Below, piece by piece: positions 8,827-17,474 of a DNA stretch of 64,000 nt; within the stretch, counting starts at the first letter, position 1; each line of letters opens with the position of its first letter. The notes under the pieces are model-generated. The model searched no databases. It was not told the DNA's origin and saw nothing but the letters and a program-made list of their open reading frames with translations. The position numbers and the translations under genes are program-made. The stretch lies in assembly GCA_021796215.1 (NCBI GenBank), contig JAJYOK010000002.1, positions 124,001 through 188,000 on the forward strand. Direction: 5' to 3'. The stretch is from Bacteroidota bacterium (GTDB lineage: Bacteria > Bacteroidota > Ignavibacteria > UBA10030 > UBA8401).

Positions 8827-9446
8827 TCGTTCTTCTCAAGCGTATGAATCCGCACAACTCCTGCGCGTACTAGCGTTGTGAGAATGCGCGACGCGCGGCG
8901 TAGCGACACATTGATAAGCTCAGCATACTCTTTCACCGTAATGCGCTCGTGCGTGTCGAGATATTCGAATAATTTTCGCTCGTTGCTGCCGATGACAAGT
9001 TTCAACGGAGGTGCATCGGGGCGTTCGTCGCGCAGCACTTTGATGACTTCCTTGCTCGCGATCAGCGTTTGATCCTTCACGCGGATATAGACCTTATTTT
9101 CTTCGCCGTTCCCGCTCAGAAGGTAATGCGGCTTTTCGACGCTCTGTTCTACCGATGCGACAATCACATCCTTCTCATCGAAGGGAATAACTTCAATATC
9201 AATTCCGATTGGCGGATCACAAAGCTGTGTTGCGGCAAAATCAATGAGATCAATCTCAGATTTTTCGCTTTCAACTCCGAAAATTCCTCCGTCATCATCC
9301 ACACCGAATAGGATCACGCCGCCTTGTGTATTTGCGAGCGCAATCAGCTCACGCGCTATTTTTTCCGGAGAAGAAATCTTTCGTTTGAATTCAATGCCGA
9401 TTCCTTCTCCTGATTGTATGAACTCTCTCACGTCTCCGGGTGTCAT
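8802..9446 (-). CDS. AlbA_2 (Schlafen-type) domain protein with C-terminal HTH, probable transcription regulator
   Basis: 214 residues. Residues about 1-120 form an AlbA_2/divergent AAA_4 domain (IEFKRK, then ALANTQGGVILFGVDDDG); the last about 65 residues look like a winged helix (ITVKEYAELINVSLRRASRIL). Proteins of this make-up are usually annotated as DNA-binding regulators. It is the last gene of a rel-ruvX-mtgA run, starting one base after the mtgA stop, and overlaps the convergent methyltransferase gene. Target unknown. Confidence 0.8.
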   Translation of the reverse strand: MTPGDVREFIQSGEGIGIEFKRKISSPEKIARELIALANTQGGVILFGVDDDGGIFGVESEKSEIDLIDFAATQLCDPPIGIDIEVIPFDEKDVIVASVEQSVEKPHYLLSGNGEENKVYIRVKDQTLIASKEVIKVLRDERPDAPPLKLVIGSNERKLFEYLDTHERITVKEYAELINVSLRRASRILTTLVRAGVVRIHTLEKNDYFTLSYD

Positions 9447-9447
9447 A

Positions 9448-10254
9448 TCAATATCCTCGCGCCGCCATTCGTAATGAAATGATCTCAGCCCGTCTTTGCA
9501 CGTACCGTGAATCTTGATTCGGCTGATGCTTCAACGGACTTGGAATCACTGCCGCCAGCCGTACTGCCTGATCCCGCGTCAAATCCGCAGCTGATGTTCC
9601 GAAATACTTTCGCGCCGCAGCCTCGATGCCATAAATTCCGCTGCCCCATTCAATTTCGTTCAAATAGAGCTCAAGAATTCTTTCTTTAGAAAGAATGTTT
9701 TCCATACGAAGCGCTATGATCAGCTCTTTCAATTTTCGCAAAGGATCTTTCGATGTAGAGAGAAAAAGATTCTTTGCTAACTGCTGTGTAATTGTACTGC
9801 CGCCCCGTGCGGCTCTTCCTTTTTCTATATCTTTCTGGACGGATTCTTTCATTTCGTACCAATCAACACCGTCGTGTTCGTAAAATGTTCCATCTTCCGA
9901 AACGATCACCGCGTGAATAAGAAACGGTGAAATCTGCGACAGCGGAATCCACGTTCGATGAATCTTTAAAGTTTTTCCTTGAGATTTCGCTTCCTCAATG
10001 CGTTGTTCCATCAATGCAGTGCGGGCTGGATTTGTTTTGCGGAGTTTTAGCAGTCCGTCGTTCGGAAGTGTGAAATATTCAAACAAACAGAAAATAAAAA
10101 CCGTAGCGAGAACAATAATAACTTTATGCTTTTTTGACCACGCAAAAAGCTCGTATGCGCGCCCTTGTTTGCGGCTTGTCGGTTCACTTCCGCTGGCATC
10201 CTGAATAGGAGAATTGGCAGAAGCATCCGGTTCTGTATCAACAACCATCAACAT
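9448..10254 (-). CDS. mtgA: Monofunctional biosynthetic peptidoglycan transglycosylase (GT51)
   Basis: 268 residues: a short cytoplasmic tail, one membrane segment (about 47-65) and a GT51 domain that polymerises lipid II into glycan strands. Catalytic Glu in VSEDGTFYEHDGVDW, then RGGSTITQQLAKNLF, KELIIALRMEN and the second Glu region LYLNEIEWG are all present. No transpeptidase domain, so it is the MtgA type. Start overlaps the ruvX stop by 7 bases; two further Met codons near the start make the exact start uncertain by three residues. Confidence 0.93.
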   Translation of the reverse strand: MLMVVDTEPDASANSPIQDASGSEPTSRKQGRAYELFAWSKKHKVIIVLATVFIFCLFEYFTLPNDGLLKLRKTNPARTALMEQRIEEAKSQGKTLKIHRTWIPLSQISPFLIHAVIVSEDGTFYEHDGVDWYEMKESVQKDIEKGRAARGGSTITQQLAKNLFLSTSKDPLRKLKELIIALRMENILSKERILELYLNEIEWGSGIYGIEAAARKYFGTSAADLTRDQAVRLAAVIPSPLKHQPNQDSRYVQRRAEIISLRMAARGY

Positions 10255-10685
10255 CCTAATGAGTGTTTTGTTTGATCGAGAAAGCTTTGTAAAATTAACG
10301 CCGAAGCCATTGCGTCAACGCGTCCTTTCTGTGTTCGCCGCTGTTTCTTCGTCGTTCCCATGTCAATTAATGTCCGCTGCGCCATTTGCGTCGTGAACCG
10401 TTCGTCCCAGCGGACGATTTCTGCCGTGACTAGCGAAGAGAGCTTTGTGATGAAGCGTTCAACTTCTTCGGCTTTCATTCCTTTTTCACCTTTCAACGTG
10501 AGCGGCATACCGACAACGATAATCTCCGCATCATACTGCTGCACGAAATTGGCTATCGCTGTTGTTGCCGCATCATTATTCGGAATGGTTGCAACGCTTT
10601 GAGCGATAATGCGAAGCGGGTCGCTCACCGCTACACCGATACGCACACTTCCATAATCAACACCAAGTACACGTCGTTCACTCAT
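10248..10685 (-). CDS. ruvX: RuvX/YqgF-family RNase H-fold nuclease (putative Holliday junction resolvase)
   Basis: 145 residues. GVDYGSVRIGVAVSD carries the first catalytic Asp, VVGMPLTLKG and WDERFTT the middle motifs and RVDAMASALIL the last Asp. YqgF proteins are implicated in pre-16S rRNA processing and Holliday junction cleavage. Its ATG overlaps the rel stop by four bases (ATGA), and mtgA overlaps its own stop, so the three genes are translationally linked. Confidence 0.93.
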   Translation of the reverse strand: MSERRVLGVDYGSVRIGVAVSDPLRIIAQSVATIPNNDAATTAIANFVQQYDAEIIVVGMPLTLKGEKGMKAEEVERFITKLSSLVTAEIVRWDERFTTQMAQRTLIDMGTTKKQRRTQKGRVDAMASALILQSFLDQTKHSLGC

Positions 10686-12862
10686 TCTTCGAACCGTTCC
10701 GCCTTCACAACGCCTTTGATCCTTCGCAATTTGTCAACAATGTCGTTCAAATGTTCTGTGTTTTTGACGTAGAGAATAAATTGACCTTCGAACAACGAAT
10801 CTTTTGTCGTTACATTCACACTGCGGATGTTAGTATTGTTGTACGTCGAAATCGTGTGCGTGATGTCGTTCAACAAACCTGTTCTGTCATCACCGGAAAT
10901 TCTGACGCCCGCAATGAAATCCGCTTCCGATGCCGGCGGCCATGAAACTTCCACAAGACGCTCTTCATCATTCAACCGCATGGCGAGAACGTTGCGGCAG
11001 TTGCGGCGATGAATCTTGATGCCCTCGCCACGCGTGACAAATCCGACAATATCATCGCCGGGGATCGGATTGCAGCATTTTGCATAATGATGCATGAAGT
11101 TGTCGCTCGAGCCGAACAGCGAGATTCCGCTCGTCATGCTCCGTGCGGTACTCACAAATTTCTTGAAAAGCGTCGGCGGCAGCTCTTCCTTCACTTCATC
11201 ACCGCCGGGATGCTTGGTCCTTTCTACCAACAATTCGATCATCGTATCGGGATCAAGTGCTTGCTGATTGAGCTGCAAGTAGAACGCCTGCAGATTGCTG
11301 ATGCGCTGTTGATGAAGAAACTTCGCGAGATCGTCTTCATTAATATGCAGCTTTGCTTTTTTAATCCTCCGCTCCCATAACTCTTTCCCTTCGTCAACAT
11401 GCTTCCGCATTTCTTCTTTAATCCACCGGCGAATGTGAGATTTCGCCTTATGCGTGACGACAAATTTTTCCCAGTCGGCGTTCGGAGTTTGCTTTTTCGA
11501 TGTGATAATTTCAACCTGATCGCCGCTGCGGAGAATAGTGCTCAACGGAACAATTCTCCCGTTTACTTTTGCGCCGATTGTCTGCGAGCCGATCTTTGAG
11601 TGAATTTCATAAGCAAAATCAACCGGCGTTGCGTTCTTCGGAAGAATTTTCAAATCGCCTTTCGGCGTGAACACATAAATTTCATCCTGATACAAATTGA
11701 GCTTAAAGCTTTCCAGCAATTCTTTCGGCGTCTCATCGCTTCGCTGTTCAAAAATTTCCCGCACCCAGTTCACCCAATTTTCAAGTTCTTTGTCAATTGT
11801 GGAGAGATTCTCCTTGTACATCCAGTGCGCTGCAACACCGCGTTCGGCGATCTCATGCATCGCCTTGGTTCTGATCTGAACCTCCACCATCTTTCCTTCG
11901 GGACCAACAACCGTGGTGTGAATAGACTGATACCCGTTCTTTTTCGGGATGGAAATATAATCTTTGAAACGCTCGGCAATTGGTTTATAAAATTCCGACA
12001 CGATACCGTACACATTGAAGCAATCGTTGTTGTCGTCCGAATCGAGAATAATGCGCACGGCGAACATATCATAAATTTCGTCCAGCGGCTTCCCGCGCGT
12101 TATCATTTTATTGTAAATGCTGTAGAGATGTTTCGGCCTTCCGGCAATCTCAAATTTGAACCTGCTTGCTTTGAGTTGATTATCAATCGGCGCGATGAAT
12201 TTGCGGATATAATGCTCGCGTTCCCGCCTCTTCGATTTGATCGCGTGTGCAAGTTCCTCATATTCTTTTCGATGAAGATATTTGAAGGCGAGGTCTTCCA
12301 GTTCCCATTTGATTTTTGCAAGACCGAAGCGATGTGCAAACGGCGCATAAATGTCGAGCGTTTCTTTTGCAAGGCGCTGCTGCCGCTCGGCGGGAAGGTA
12401 TTCGAGCGTGCGCATGTTGTGAAGGCGGTCTGCAAATTTCACAATCATCACGCGGACATCGTTCACCATCGAAAGAAGCAGCTTGCGGTAATTTTCCGCC
12501 TGCGTGATCTCGTGACTCCGGAAAATGTCGGTAATTTTCGTCGCGCCGTCAACAATGTCGGCAATCGTATCGCCGAATTCTTCCCGAATATCTTTAATGC
12601 CGAATTCCGTATCTTCCGCTACATCATGAAGCAAAGCGCACGCAACAGAAACATCATCGAGGGCGATTTCTTTTGCAACAACCGTTGCCACTTCATACGG
12701 ATGATAAAAATATGGTTCACCGGAAGCACGGATGTCATGCTTGTGCGCTTCGAGACTCAGCTCGAATGCACGCGTGATCAAATCCTCGTCAACGCTCCGG
12801 AGGTTTTTCCGGCAGATGGCGAGAAGATCATCCAGCTTCTTTTTGTATTTTGCCTGAACCAT
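10682..12862 (-). CDS. rel: Bifunctional (p)ppGpp synthetase/hydrolase, RelA/SpoT family
   Basis: 726 residues, usual length for a long Rel. The HD hydrolase domain is intact (YFYHPYEVA, LLHDVAEDTE, HNMRTL) and the synthetase domain has its motifs (DYISIPKKNGYQSIHTTV, EVQIRT). TGS follows at about 395-460, then a helical region, a zinc-finger/RIS segment with a Cys pair (YAKCCNPIPGDDIVG) and a C-terminal ACT domain (about 650-725). Both activities are expected, controlled through the ribosome-binding C-terminus. It is the only Rel in the window and leads the rel-ruvX-mtgA run. Confidence 0.96.
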   Translation of the reverse strand: MVQAKYKKKLDDLLAICRKNLRSVDEDLITRAFELSLEAHKHDIRASGEPYFYHPYEVATVVAKEIALDDVSVACALLHDVAEDTEFGIKDIREEFGDTIADIVDGATKITDIFRSHEITQAENYRKLLLSMVNDVRVMIVKFADRLHNMRTLEYLPAERQQRLAKETLDIYAPFAHRFGLAKIKWELEDLAFKYLHRKEYEELAHAIKSKRREREHYIRKFIAPIDNQLKASRFKFEIAGRPKHLYSIYNKMITRGKPLDEIYDMFAVRIILDSDDNNDCFNVYGIVSEFYKPIAERFKDYISIPKKNGYQSIHTTVVGPEGKMVEVQIRTKAMHEIAERGVAAHWMYKENLSTIDKELENWVNWVREIFEQRSDETPKELLESFKLNLYQDEIYVFTPKGDLKILPKNATPVDFAYEIHSKIGSQTIGAKVNGRIVPLSTILRSGDQVEIITSKKQTPNADWEKFVVTHKAKSHIRRWIKEEMRKHVDEGKELWERRIKKAKLHINEDDLAKFLHQQRISNLQAFYLQLNQQALDPDTMIELLVERTKHPGGDEVKEELPPTLFKKFVSTARSMTSGISLFGSSDNFMHHYAKCCNPIPGDDIVGFVTRGEGIKIHRRNCRNVLAMRLNDEERLVEVSWPPASEADFIAGVRISGDDRTGLLNDITHTISTYNNTNIRSVNVTTKDSLFEGQFILYVKNTEHLNDIVDKLRRIKGVVKAERFEE

Positions 12863-12866
12863 ATTT

Positions 12867-14237
12867 CTATTTCAGCAATACCATCTTTCGCGATTCGGTA
12901 AAACGTCCGGCGTGTAAGCGATAGAAATAAATTCCACCGGCAACATCCATTGCATTCCACAATTCCTGTTGATTCCCGGCTTCTTTCACTCCGTCAACAA
13001 GTGTTGCAATTTCTTGCCCCAGTACATCATAAATTTTCAATGTCACATGCGCTTTTTCAGGGAGCCGGTAACAAATGATTGTGGTAGGGTTAAATGGGTT
13101 CGGATAATTTTGTAAAAGAGAAAAATCCTTTGGTTGTATGTTTTGTCGAAGCTCAACAGAAGTTAGAGAGTAGTGTTTACCGTTTACATTCGCTTCTGAA
13201 ACTTTGGAAGATCCCATATAGTTACTTATTTCTATCAGACCGATACTATCAGCATAAGTATAAATCATCTCATCGTCAATGGTTGGACGAAAATCAACGC
13301 CATAGCTATAAACCTCTCTGGACTGAGAGAAAACAACGTCGCTGCTGATTCCCGATGATTGCCTGATCACTGTATATTTCGGATCATCATAGTTACTTGA
13401 TGACCAAAATGCTATTTCGTAAACTTGACCCGCAGGTGCGCTAAAATCCATTTCTACTTCTTCTTGCCCATCACCGACATAACGAAACACATAGTTCTTT
13501 TCCTGTCGCAAGTATTCAGATGAGTAACCTTCAATCAAATTGGCGTATATTTTCCCATTCGGCATCAGAGTGTCTTTAGCGACGCTAAACGTACTTCCAC
13601 CCATTCCATTCAATGTCCACCAGTTGCCGGGTTGCAATGGCAAATAAATTGAAGGATATGATTTTCGAAGCAATTTACCGTCAATGATTGCGCCGGTAAG
13701 AAGAAAACCCTGAGAGTCAGCAAACCCTAGAATACCTAACAGATCGCCATAAAAAACAATACCAAGACTATCGGTGATCAAAATGTCTTCTTGATGTAAG
13801 ATGTATGAACTGTGCATTTCGGAAAAACACCATAAATTTCTTACTCTGCCAATAACAGTATCCATCATCATCCCTTCAAATCGTATGGAGATAGTATCAT
13901 CAAGTTGCGGAATAACATTCACAGTATCTCCTGGCTCTTTGTTGAAATCAAACCACAACTCCTCCTTCATTGTAACGGGATTGAAACGAAACACCTTGTT
14001 ACTGTCTGTCCGCTCGTAGCGTGTGGCACCGAGAATGGTGTCTGAATGCAAAATCATCATGTACGTTTTGCCATTTGGCATTACGGTATCTTTCATTGCT
14101 TTTGAAAGAAAGCCGCGAAATTCCCATTGATCGCCAACGTGCAGCGGATAAAAGGGCGCCGCTTGAGTAACAGTAGATTCTTCGGCAAAAGAAAAAGAAG
14201 TTGCAAATAAAACGGCTACGAACATTTTCGCTTTCAT
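12867..14237 (-). CDS. Secreted protein with T9SS C-terminal sorting domain
   Basis: 456 residues with a signal peptide (cleaved near SFAEES). The C-terminal about 85 residues are a typical type A sorting domain: QNYPNPFNPTT, then IYDVLGQEIATLVDG, then GIYFYRL and MVLLK. Such domains direct passage through the type IX system and are removed at the surface. The body contains two similar beta-rich parts (both with a PLHVGDQW/PLQPGNWW-like start and 'DTVMPNGKTY/DTLMPNGKIY'), which suggests an internal duplication. No catalytic motif found. Confidence 0.85.
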   Translation of the reverse strand: MKAKMFVAVLFATSFSFAEESTVTQAAPFYPLHVGDQWEFRGFLSKAMKDTVMPNGKTYMMILHSDTILGATRYERTDSNKVFRFNPVTMKEELWFDFNKEPGDTVNVIPQLDDTISIRFEGMMMDTVIGRVRNLWCFSEMHSSYILHQEDILITDSLGIVFYGDLLGILGFADSQGFLLTGAIIDGKLLRKSYPSIYLPLQPGNWWTLNGMGGSTFSVAKDTLMPNGKIYANLIEGYSSEYLRQEKNYVFRYVGDGQEEVEMDFSAPAGQVYEIAFWSSSNYDDPKYTVIRQSSGISSDVVFSQSREVYSYGVDFRPTIDDEMIYTYADSIGLIEISNYMGSSKVSEANVNGKHYSLTSVELRQNIQPKDFSLLQNYPNPFNPTTIICYRLPEKAHVTLKIYDVLGQEIATLVDGVKEAGNQQELWNAMDVAGGIYFYRLHAGRFTESRKMVLLK

Positions 14238-14249
14238 TTTATGTACTCC

Positions 14250-15389
14250 CTATTTCAGCGACAATATCTTTTGCGCTTCGGATCGTATCTGGCGCGCCGC
14301 CTTCAATTTAGGTCCGATGTCCCTGTGCGTTTTTCCTTCATCTGAAGCATAGCGTACAATTGCTCCGCATTGATCAATCGCTTCCTGATACCGGCGCTCA
14401 TTCATTGCAAACTGTGCAAGCTTCAGCCGGCATGTCACTTCCGCGTAGATATTGCGCACAGGTGCGGAAAGTGTGCTCGCAAGCAGGCGTTGCACACAAG
14501 CTTTAATCGCAGAGCTGTCTTTCAACTTCTCATCCGCTGATAATAATCCCCACAGAAACGAACGGTTATCCGGGTATCGGGCAAGTGCTTTCTGTGCAAG
14601 CACAACTGCGTCGTGATACTTCTGCTCCTGAAAATAAATCCACATCAAACTGCTCATTGCAAGATAATTATTATACGTTCCGTTTGCGATTGTTTTCGAA
14701 ATCATTTCGATCCCTTCGTTACGCCGATCCGAAACAAACGGAAGCCACGACAACATTTCTGTCTTTTCGCTTCTCCAATAATAATATGTGCCAAGTCCGC
14801 TCATGGCATCAAAAAAATCAGGCGTGATTTCCAAACAACGCTCAAACATGCGTGCAGAATTCATTCCGTCAAGAATTGCGCCGACGATATTCCCCTTCTC
14901 TGATTTCCAAAACGCCCGATACGAGAGCGCAGTTCCTTCATAATAAAAGCCCCATGCCTGCGTTCCTTTTGAGCCTAAATACGCTTCTCCCAGCAATTGA
15001 CTTTTTTCGAGAAGAGAATCGAATAATTGTTCATCGAATGTTGATTCATAATCGGAAAATTCAGCCGCCATTACTCCTGCAAGATATATATAGCCGGCAG
15101 GATTTCGCGCATCCAATGCAATCGCCGCGCGAAACATTTTCTTTGCCGCCGGATAATCTTGCCGGAGTGTTAAGTTAATACCGGCAAGAATGTTTTCGTG
15201 AACGCTGTCGTTCGGAATTTTCTGTCCGAAGCACAACAACGGCAGCACGAACGCTGCTATGAGAATTGCTGTCACACGAAAAGAAAAAAACCGGACAAAC
15301 GGATTGGCAGATGAATGGATAAATGGATTGATGGGCTTAGTTTTTCCAACAATCCAGCAATCCAACAATTCAATAATCCAATCATTCAT
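14250..15389 (-). CDS. TPR-repeat exported protein of unknown function
   Basis: 379 residues as an open frame. A hydrophobic segment (about 40-57, VTAILIAAFVLPLLCFG) looks like a signal peptide, followed by several TPR-like helical pairs to the end. The first about 35 residues (MNDWIIELLDCW...) are encoded by a low-complexity inverted tract, so the true start is probably a later GTG or TTG, such as the GTG coding the Val at about residue 39. It may be transcribed with the T9SS cargo gene 12 bases downstream. Confidence 0.7.
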   Translation of the reverse strand: MNDWIIELLDCWIVGKTKPINPFIHSSANPFVRFFSFRVTAILIAAFVLPLLCFGQKIPNDSVHENILAGINLTLRQDYPAAKKMFRAAIALDARNPAGYIYLAGVMAAEFSDYESTFDEQLFDSLLEKSQLLGEAYLGSKGTQAWGFYYEGTALSYRAFWKSEKGNIVGAILDGMNSARMFERCLEITPDFFDAMSGLGTYYYWRSEKTEMLSWLPFVSDRRNEGIEMISKTIANGTYNNYLAMSSLMWIYFQEQKYHDAVVLAQKALARYPDNRSFLWGLLSADEKLKDSSAIKACVQRLLASTLSAPVRNIYAEVTCRLKLAQFAMNERRYQEAIDQCGAIVRYASDEGKTHRDIGPKLKAARQIRSEAQKILSLK

Positions 15390-15392
15390 TTT
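15301..15392. repeat. Degenerate short-word inverted tract A (GGATT/AATCC words)
   Basis: The left part (15301-15336) is made of GGATTG, GAATGG and GGATAA-like words; the right part (15345-15390) is made of CAATCC, CAACAATT and AATCATT-like words, the complement of the same vocabulary, around an AAAAACTAAG-like spacer read on the minus strand. It overlaps the 5' end of the TPR gene. Confidence 0.55.
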
Positions 15393-15457
15393 ACTATTGC
15401 TCTGATGACTTCGTGGAAAGTTTTAGACATTCTGTATGGCTTAATGTTATAGTCGGC

Positions 15458-16087
15458 TCACGGTTCTGTTCCGAAAATCCTGTCACCTGCATCGCCTAAT
15501 CCGGGAAGAATATAACCCTTGTTATTCAACTCGCGGTCTAAAATCGCGCAGAAAATCTGTACATCGGGGTGATGGTGTGCTACCACATTCACTCCTTCCG
15601 GTGCGGCAACCAAACAGACGATTCGAATATTTTTTGCGCCTTTATTTTTAAGGAAGGTCACCGCAGTTGTTGCACTTCCACCTGTGGCAAGCATCGGGTC
15701 AATTAAAACCACCAAACTCTTCGCAAGGTTTTTAGGGAACTTTGAATAATAATCTACAGGCTCCAGCGTTTCTTCGTTGCGATATAATCCCACATGACCT
15801 ACTTGCGCTTCCGGAAGAATATCCAAAAAACCTTCCACCATTCCGAGTCCGGCACGCAGCACCGGCACGATAATAATATTCTCTTTAAGTTTGTAACCTT
15901 TCGTTTTCTCTAACGGTGTCTCAACCGAAAATTCAACAACGGCAAAATCTTTCGTTACCTGAAACGCCATCATACCTGCAATGCGTGAAAGCGTTTGTCG
16001 GAATTGGTAGTTCGGTGTCTGTTTGTCTCGAAGGAACGTAATATCGCGCTGAATAAGCGGATGGTGAATAACGGTAAGATTTTCCAT
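15458..16087 (-). CDS. upp: Uracil phosphoribosyltransferase
   Basis: 209 residues from the ATG at 16087 (GGAG eight bases upstream); a longer frame to 16324 overlaps the next gene and is rejected. It makes UMP from uracil and PRPP in pyrimidine salvage. The PRPP loop (DPMLATGGSATTAV) and the uracil-binding C-terminus (PGLGDAGDRIFGT) are intact, and the length matches the family. Confidence 0.97.
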   Translation of the reverse strand: MENLTVIHHPLIQRDITFLRDKQTPNYQFRQTLSRIAGMMAFQVTKDFAVVEFSVETPLEKTKGYKLKENIIIVPVLRAGLGMVEGFLDILPEAQVGHVGLYRNEETLEPVDYYSKFPKNLAKSLVVLIDPMLATGGSATTAVTFLKNKGAKNIRIVCLVAAPEGVNVVAHHHPDVQIFCAILDRELNNKGYILPGLGDAGDRIFGTEP

Positions 16088-16106
16088 AGTGAAGGCTCCG
16101 AGAAAT

Positions 16107-17474
16107 TTATGAACGCGGGAGTTTCTTTTTAATTTGTTGCGCACCAACAAGAATGCCATCCCATAGCGGCGCATACGGTGGAGTATAAATGAGATCAAGC
16201 TGTGCAACATCGTCAACGGACATGCCGTGACGAACCGCGGCAGCAAAAACATTCGCGCGAAGCACAGCGCCTTCTCCGCCGACAATATTTGCACCGAGCA
16301 AACGAGATGAGCGCCGGTCGGCAATCAATGTGATAAGCAATTCCTTGCTTCCCGGCATCATTCCAACTTTTGATGGAACACGAACAGTGTCCGTTACAGG
16401 ATCGAAATTCGATTCCGCCGCTTCCGGTGCGCTCAATCCGACATGTGCAATTTCTTTTGTGAAAACGCGGACGCCGATAGCCCGCATTGTTCCTTCGAAC
16501 GCCGCATTTCCGCCGGCGGCGTTCTCGCCCGCAATCCACGCAGTTTTACTCGCGGTCGTTGCTAAAGGAATATACATCGGCTTGCGCGTGATGATATTCC
16601 GCAGTTCGCAGCAATCGCCCGCGGCATAAATATCTTCTGCACCGAGCGCTTTCATTTTATCGCTCACAGAAATTCCGCCAAAGTTTCCGATTTCTATTCC
16701 GGCATTTTCCGCAAGCGAAGAATTCGGCTCAACGCCGATCGCGACAATGACAAGGTCGGTTTCTATCGTCATGTTTTTCGTACCGACAGCAACCGCATTT
16801 CCCTTTGCACCAACACCGAACCATTCTACAGTTGTTTCTGGATGGAATGTAACGTGATGATGTGCGAGTTCTTCCACAACAGCTTTCTTCGCATCAAGCT
16901 CAAGATGTGAAAGAGGGAACTTGCCGCGATGAATAATATCCACGCTAATACCGCGTGCGGTGAGTGCATCAGCCATTTCCATTCCAATGAACCCGGCACC
17001 GATGATTACTGCATGGTGCGGATGCTCTTCGTCGAGAAATTTCTTTAGTGCATACGCACTATCAAGCGACTTGATTGTAAAAACGTTGCGCGCATTTGCA
17101 CCTTCGATGGAAAGCTGTTTGGGTTTTGAACCGGTGGCAACGATCAATTTGTCGTACTTATCTGTAAACGTTGTACCGTCGTTCAAATCACGAATGTGAA
17201 TTTCTTTTCTGGTAGGAACAATTTCCTCAACAAGATGGCGCGTTTTTGCGGCAACTCCTTTTTCTTTCAACAGTCGTTCAGGCGAATAGATGACAAGCTG
17301 TTGCGGATCGGAAATTTCATTGCTGATGAAATACGGGATTTCACAGATGCCGTATGAAATAAACTCACCTTGTTCATACAAAACGACATCGGAATCAGGC
17401 GAAATCCGCTTTGCTTTGCTCGCCGCACTTGGACCCGCCGCTAATCCGCCGATAACAAGAATTCGCCGCTTCAT
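16107..17474 (-). CDS. FAD-dependent CoA-disulfide reductase-like pyridine nucleotide oxidoreductase
   Basis: 455 residues. N-terminal FAD Rossmann motif (VIGGLAAGPSAASKAKR), single redox Cys in SYGICEIPYF (about residue 46) in place of the usual SYANCGLPY, NAD(P)-binding IIGAGFIGMEMADAL near 155, FAD motif DIYAAGDCCE near 290 and a C-terminal dimerisation domain. The single-Cys arrangement matches CoA-disulfide reductases and NADH oxidases (Cdr/Nox), which reduce CoA or low-molecular-weight disulfides or oxygen. Which substrate is used here is not visible. It overlaps the der stop by four bases. Confidence 0.88.
   Translation of the reverse strand: MKRRILVIGGLAAGPSAASKAKRISPDSDVVLYEQGEFISYGICEIPYFISNEISDPQQLVIYSPERLLKEKGVAAKTRHLVEEIVPTRKEIHIRDLNDGTTFTDKYDKLIVATGSKPKQLSIEGANARNVFTIKSLDSAYALKKFLDEEHPHHAVIIGAGFIGMEMADALTARGISVDIIHRGKFPLSHLELDAKKAVVEELAHHHVTFHPETTVEWFGVGAKGNAVAVGTKNMTIETDLVIVAIGVEPNSSLAENAGIEIGNFGGISVSDKMKALGAEDIYAAGDCCELRNIITRKPMYIPLATTASKTAWIAGENAAGGNAAFEGTMRAIGVRVFTKEIAHVGLSAPEAAESNFDPVTDTVRVPSKVGMMPGSKELLITLIADRRSSRLLGANIVGGEGAVLRANVFAAAVRHGMSVDDVAQLDLIYTPPYAPLWDGILVGAQQIKKKLPRS

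Noticed and set aside
11600-12901. 433-codon open frame on the plus strand opposite rel
   Set aside because: It is fully antisense to a complete, well-conserved rel gene, has no ribosome site and no recognisable domain; it follows from the codon bias of rel.
16088-16324. N-terminal extension of upp
   Set aside because: Overlaps the reductase gene by over 200 bases and is not part of the UPRTase fold; the ATG at 16087 has a good ribosome site.
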